From the NCBI GenBank assembly GCA_002946415.1, contig NJPS01000010.1, forward strand, positions 558,001-622,000: a stretch of 64,000 nucleotides of DNA. The letters are read 5' to 3'. The position numbers were made by a program, and so were the translations under genes. Positions 59,355-64,000 of the stretch are shown one piece after another. How positions within the stretch are numbered: position 1 is the stretch's first letter; each line of letters starts with the position of its first letter. The notes beneath the pieces are model-generated. The model was not told where the DNA came from. It saw only the letters and a program-made list of their open reading frames with translations, and made no database searches. The DNA comes from Rutstroemia sp. NJR-2017a BVV2. Lineage: Eukaryota; Ascomycota; Leotiomycetes; Helotiales; Rutstroemiaceae.

Positions 59355-61343
59355 CTTAGGACTCAGGACTCAGGACTAAGGAAAATGGGTGCCTACACGT
59401 CTGGGTGTGGAGCTGAGTGCTCTGTACTCTAGAATTGAGAACTAGCATCATGGTTTAACGCCGCATTACGCTTTCCACTCTTCTGGCATTCTGTGAACCC
59501 AAAAGTGACGCCACTCCTGAGGAGTGTCAATTATGGCTTATATGAGTGGATTCTGCTTCACACATTCTTTGCGGCCCTACTGGCCGTGGCTGATGCTGAG
59601 TCGCAACACACGACTTCTAGATTGATCCGGTGAATACGGCGCAGAGAGTATCGTTCTGTCCCCTTAATCTCGCAACTTTCCGAATTGGAGACAACTTGAA
59701 AGTTCACTCGTGTATACAGTGCACAGTATGCGTCCTCTATTCATCTATCCATTCTCGCAACATTCAGGAGTCTCACGCACTCAGGAGTCTCGCCACATCC
59801 AGGAGTCTAAACAGGAATTCCGTGCGATTCAGCTTGACAGAGTCCGACTGCAACACCAATGAACCAAATTTAAACGTTCTTGTAGTACTTGAAGGAATAA
59901 CTGAGACTGCAACCAAGTACAACCTTCTGTATTCAACGTGCAACAAGCCAATATGAAATGACGACGGGATCCACCAAGTAGCACCTTGCTGACACACAGA
60001 TTTCTAACCAATGGGAAATATACCGCTAGATGAGGCAACCAAAGTAACCTTAAAGGAAGAGCCGAGCCCCAGGAAGAAAGGCTCCGGGTGAGTAAGCACT
60101 TGTGCCTTGAGTCATCCAATTGTGTAAGATCCTGCTTATCAAAGACGCCCACGCTTACCCTGATGAAGCCTCATCGCAGTTACTGGTCATTGGGGTAACT
60201 TACTGTAACCCCAGGTTCACTTTGCATATCCTATCCCACACTAACTCGTGGGAACCCGACACAATGCATATGCACGACACCCTCAATCCAACGACATTCG
60301 GTAAATTTGTCATCACAGAGCTGAATAAGGAAGTGGTGGTCGAATCTTCAACCTAAGCTATCGTTCTAGTGATTGATCGAGGGGAAAGGTATGCAGCACA
60401 CTAATTTCTTACCATCACACCACCACCTTCAATCGACAGTTATTTATATAATAACTTAACTCTCTTTCAGCAGAAGAAAACGACGGATAAATCCGCTCTT
60501 TAGTGTGATGTGGCTGCCAATACCCTCATCGTTGTCCCACTCAGAAATATACTCACAGCTCTACATTATGCAGTATGTAAGCACTAGATATTACCAGACC
60601 GGACAATCAATCAACATGCGTGCAAGCTTCGAAAGCCCAACAGGGGGAGGAAGTGAAGGATGGAGAGTAGTATTCAGGTCACCCACCACTACCAGAAGCA
60701 GTGCCGCCCACCTGCGAATCCCGACCCACACGTTTCCACGCACTATCAAGCTTTTGTCGCAGTCACAGTCGCATTTAGGTTACCATAAGCAGGTATGTCT
60801 ATAGATCGTATGTTACTCTCGCATGCTTTCACTACGACTCCGTTACCGTGCATCGGATGCAGCACCAGCATCAGTATCATCAACGTAAACGATTTCCAGC
60901 CCCCGTCCCAGAGAATCCATCCTCTCGCGTGGGTATTTTCCGTGCCTCTCTCACGTGCAAGCCTGCTTTCTGATGAATGGATGAAAGTTACACATGTTAC
61001 TTCCTCGTCACACAACTCTCCAGTCTCCGAAATTCTGTCCCCCTCAAAACGCAGCGCGCGTTACGGAGTCAGCCTCGGGAGTCGGTAGGTGGGATGTAAG
61101 ATTACTTACTGCACAGAGAGCGAGTGCATTCAAGTCTTCTTTCTCCCCTCGTCCTTTTGGTCGATGGATTGGTCATCTCATCTCATCTTTCCATTTTCTT
61201 ACCCCATCACCGAGTTCCTTTCTACGTTTACGTGAAAGGGTAACCTTAACCAAGGCGCTGGTATTTTGATTTTAGTTTTGACTGTGCGATATCGTGTCAT
61301 ATCATATCCACATATCCAAATTCTACAGTAACCTTGAGCAAAA
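56440..61343. other. Gene-poor 4.9 kb with minisatellites
   Basis: No supported gene. Seen: gtt/gct triplet repeat at 56710-56765; gtttgtgtt-type repeat at 56884-56950; 37-base tandem duplication at 58355-58391 and 58392-58430 (shared core ttttgggaggcatac); seven-base aggagtc/aggactc tandem array at 59319-59381. The right end is the C/T-rich promoter of the SAT4-type gene. Confidence 0.45.
59319..59381. repeat. Seven-base tandem array
   Basis: About nine tandem units of gtcagga and its variant ctcagga/cttagga. Several more gagtc/caggag words are scattered around 59765-59810. Simple sequence, no coding role seen. Confidence 0.85.
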
Positions 61344-62691
61344 ATGTCACTCCCAGCATTGCCGCCTCCTAATTATGATTCCCGCGTGCCCAATATCCTC
61401 GCATGCGCTATCGCATCAATAGCCGTGTCGACGTTCGCCGTGATTCTGCGATTCTGGTCGCGGGCTGTCATGGCTTCGTTGGTGCTGTGGTGGGATGATT
61501 GGGCTATCTTAGTTACACTTGTAAGTTATTTCGATGTTTCTTTCTTTCTTCTAGCTTGCTCATCTGTCCAATGGCTCCATCTAACACCCGCAACAAGATT
61601 TTCTCGCATGCCTTCCTAGCAACAAACATATGGTGGACGACCGTCGGTCTAGGAAAACATTCATGGATGCTATCCTTGGATACCATCAAGCCCAACGCGA
61701 TCGCCAACCGTGTTGCGCTGGTCTTATACGCCACGACGATTATGTTAATCAAAATCAGCGCTCTCCTCCTGTACAGAAGACTCTTCCAAGTCGAACGCAA
61801 GTTCAACATCGCGCTCTGGTCCGTCGGGGCAGTGTGTGTTGCGTGGTGGATCGTCACTGCGATATACCCATGGTCGAACTGCCATCCCATCTCGAAAACT
61901 GTGAATCCGCTGGAGCCGGGGACGTGCGTGCAGCTCACCCCATGGTATCTGGGATCGGCGTTCATCAATGCGTTTTTGGATTTGGTCGTCCTGGTGCTCC
62001 CGATTCCGGTAATTTGGAGGCTGAAGATGTCGATCCGGAGACGATTGCTTATTATGTCGATTTTCGTTTTGGGATATTGGTAAGTGGCTCTTTTTGCTAT
62101 CCGTCAGAGATGAGATGAGACTTTGCTGACACGGAACCCCAGCTCGGCTTTTCTGTCGTTCGCACGGTTCATCATTATCGTTAGAGACCCGGATATGCTT
62201 AATGCCTCGACTCCCAATGCGGATCCTTCATGTAAAGTTCCTCACATTGTAGCATTCGCGATTGAAGTACTAACTCATTCTCCCTAGGGGACCTCGTTCC
62301 ACTCCTCTACCTCTCCATGCTCGAAGCACCATTCGCCATCATCGCCCTCTGTGGGCCCTCAATCAACCAGCTCGTCGCACGCGTGATGCAATACAAGACG
62401 TTATCCTCTCTCTTCACCACAAGACCAGTTGACAGCTCCAAAGGAAGCGGATCTGGCCTCTCGTCGCGGAAGCGAGCGCATACGTCGAGCAGCGGGTTCA
62501 GTAAGCTGGATGCGTCGAAAGAACACTCGCATATTGTGACGAGTCCGGTCCATGGATCGCTGAGCACAACGGCGATTGCGGGTAATTTTGACGAGGGGGT
62601 GGATGATTGGAGAGAGCAGGATATCCCGATGGGGACAATCAACGTGAGTCATGATATTAGTGTCGCTCGTCGGAAGAACGAAATGGTTTAA
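61344..62691 (+). CDS. SAT4/PTH11-like fungal rhodopsin-fold membrane protein
   Basis: Four exons, 61344-61520, 61598-62079, 62143-62231 and 62288-62691, give 383 residues. Seven hydrophobic segments can be read: about ILACAIASIAVSTFAVIL, WDDWAILVTLI, AFLATNIWWTTVGLG, VALVLYATTIMLIKISALLLYRRLF, ALWSVGAVCVAWWIVTAIY, AFINAFLDLVVLVLPIPVIW, LIMSIFVLGYCSAFLSFARF and LVPLLYLSMLEAPFAIIALC. Family marks: WDDWAI after helix 2, a Cys pair in the loop NCHPI...GTCVQ, and LDLVVLVLPIPVIWRLKMS. The N-terminus has no CFEM domain. The C-terminal tail is cytosolic, Ser-rich and basic. Members are PTH11-like candidate receptors of the plasma membrane; no ligand can be inferred. The first intron ends at CAACAAG, a less common acceptor, chosen because it keeps frame. 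Confidence 0.88.
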
Positions 62692-63023
62692 TGATGTTTT
62701 TGATGGGTTGGGTGATTTTTGTTTATATTTGGGCAATGAATTATTTTGTACGACTTTTATGACGGCTATGTTGATTTGTACCTTAAGTATCTTTGTTAAG
62801 ATTATCTTGTAAATTGGAGGAAAAAGTAAGGCAGATGTAAATTCCATGAAATACCACGTATGCGTTGTTTGTATTTCTGGTGTATTCATTGATCAGTAAC
62901 TATGAATTAAAAGTAAAAATCGCTATTCAAAGATATCAAAGACTGAAGAGAATGACCTGATTATGGGCAGAGTCCTTGCCCTGACAAAATGCCTCCCTTT
63001 CCCCCTCATAATACACCCAACAC
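62692..63023. other. Convergent 3' intergenic region
   Basis: 332 A/T-rich bases between two convergent stops; no gene seen. Confidence 0.4.
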
Positions 63024-63929
63024 TTACGAGCTCTTCTCCCCACCCGCCAGCTTCCGTTGACCGATTTCGACCAAGTCTGCGTTCTCGAGTGTCTCTTTGG
63101 TGAACCCATTGATTGCCTGATCCAGTAGCGTTGCCGATATCTCACTAACATCAACCTTAGGAAGCCCAATGATCGCACGCCCAATGGTCGACAGCACCTG
63201 AGTGACAGGTCCCTGGCGGCCCGGTGCGAGAATTAGACCCGGCTTCGCTACGCTCGCCTCCACGGACCCATTTGAAGCCTTGGCAAAAGCAAGAACACGA
63301 TTTTCCGCTTCGCCCTACGTCGTCTCCATTAGTGCACGGACGGAGAAGTGGAAAAGAAGAGGAACCTACCCGCATCAAACAGTAGTCGCCGAGGATCCAC
63401 GGCTTCTTCGTTTGGTCACGTTCAGTTTTTGCTCCGCTGATGTAGAGGAACCGGAATGGCTTGGCGGAGTTCTCGCGGGGGAGCTTGGTGATGGTTTCGA
63501 TTCCTGCTACTGTGTAGTCGAGACAGATCTTGCGTGCTTCGTCCAATGTCATTTGTTTCAGTTGGGATGGGGTGACTGCGATAAGCCTAGCCAGCGGTAT
63601 ATTAACAAGAAGGAACAAGGAGATACATGGGCATCATTTCCCCCTATTTCGAGACACATGATGAATATATGTGCAAAAGTGAAGGTGACATACCATATAC
63701 AAGCGTCCGCATTTTCCAGCTCCTTCTTCACGCTCTCTGAATAATTCAAGAAATCGTCGCACACAACAGACTTGAGTTTCGTAGGATCGGCATTCTCTCC
63801 AGGATTTGCCGGCACGGCTGTTTCACGGCGGGCGAGAGCTGCGATGGATTTAACCGCGGGGTTAGAAAGAGCTTGCCTAATGAGTTCTGTGGCGACGAAT
63901 CCAGTCGAACCGGCAACGATGAGATTCAT
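63024..63929 (-). CDS. NAD(P)-binding Rossmann protein, NmrA/HTATIP2-like
   Basis: Three exons, 63929-63694, 63586-63370 and 63314-63024, give 247 residues. ATG 63929 starts MNLIVAGSTGFVATELIRQAL, the dinucleotide-binding GxTGFV of atypical short-chain dehydrogenases; a TTG further upstream is in frame but less likely. Then AALARRE, KSVVCDDFLNY, RFLYISGAKTERDQ (in place of the usual YxxxK region), AENRVLAFAKASN and AKPGLILAPG. Size and order match small fungal homologues of HTATIP2 and NmrA-like proteins, which sense or use NAD(P)(H). Whether it is an enzyme or a redox sensor is open: I see no canonical YxxxK. Probably cytosolic. Confidence 0.85.
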
Positions 63930-64000
63930 GCTGGGCGGTAGTTGTGTGTCGATGGTTTGTTTGGTCAACGTTGAGAGAGCTGGTAATAAGCTTATTTAGA

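Noticed and set aside
1..64000. Transposable elements, rRNA genes and CRISPR arrays
   Set aside because: No long terminal repeats, transposase or reverse-transcriptase motifs, rRNA-like sequence or spaced direct repeats seen; the zinc knuckles at 43.8-44.6 kb have no retroelement partners.

Overview
The window looks like nuclear DNA of a filamentous ascomycete (Pezizomycotina; a leotiomycete close to Botrytis/Sclerotinia is my best guess, by gene flavour only). Reasons: short GT-AG introns of about 50 bases with CTGAC/CTAAC-like branch sites, NACHT-ankyrin NLR-type genes, a SAT4/PTH11-like rhodopsin-fold membrane protein, a G1 glutamic peptidase, a DUF7924-type gene and a fungal glycogen synthase. 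There is no operon structure, rRNA, CRISPR array or recognisable intact transposon. Exon coordinates were assembled by hand from reading frame and splice signals.

Left part (1-14.6 kb): a large cysteine-rich secreted protein runs off the left edge. Divergent from it is an M35-like metalloprotease whose expected third zinc ligand is missing. Then come a 1,810-residue acidic protein with a C-terminal POT1/Cdc13-type telomeric OB fold, a flavin monooxygenase facing away from it, and an eIF4E2/4EHP-type cap-binding protein.

Middle part (14.6-31.5 kb): an accessory block rich in decayed genes. It holds a broken carrier-thioesterase fragment of an NRPS-like enzyme, a frameshifted gene of unknown function, a broken methyltransferase, an NLR reduced to its nucleoside-phosphorylase-like domain with NACHT and ankyrin debris behind it, a tRNA-Gly(UCC) with an intron, a DUF7924 pseudogene, and a reconstructable HeLo-like/NACHT/ankyrin NLR whose Walker A motif lies on a 25-base micro-exon.

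Right part (31.5-64 kb): G1 glutamic peptidase, a small secreted protein with two 34-residue repeats bounded by Lys-Arg sites (candidate Kex2-processed peptide precursor), a gene-poor 8 kb, a small conserved-looking 86-residue protein, a 202-residue unknown whose 3' end lies in a tandem duplication, a four-zinc-knuckle protein, an Asn-Pro-Trp-Gln repeat protein, glycogen synthase, the U5 snRNP protein Dim1 with unusually long introns, a seven-helix SAT4-family membrane protein and an NmrA/HTATIP2-like Rossmann protein. Long intergenic stretches (33.9-39.2, 47.3-51.3 and 56.4-61.3 kb) show only simple repeats.

No single multi-gene system is proven. The points most worth following are the Kex2-repeat precursor, the telomere-type OB protein, the two micro-exons that split or carry catalytic motifs, and the NLR graveyard.
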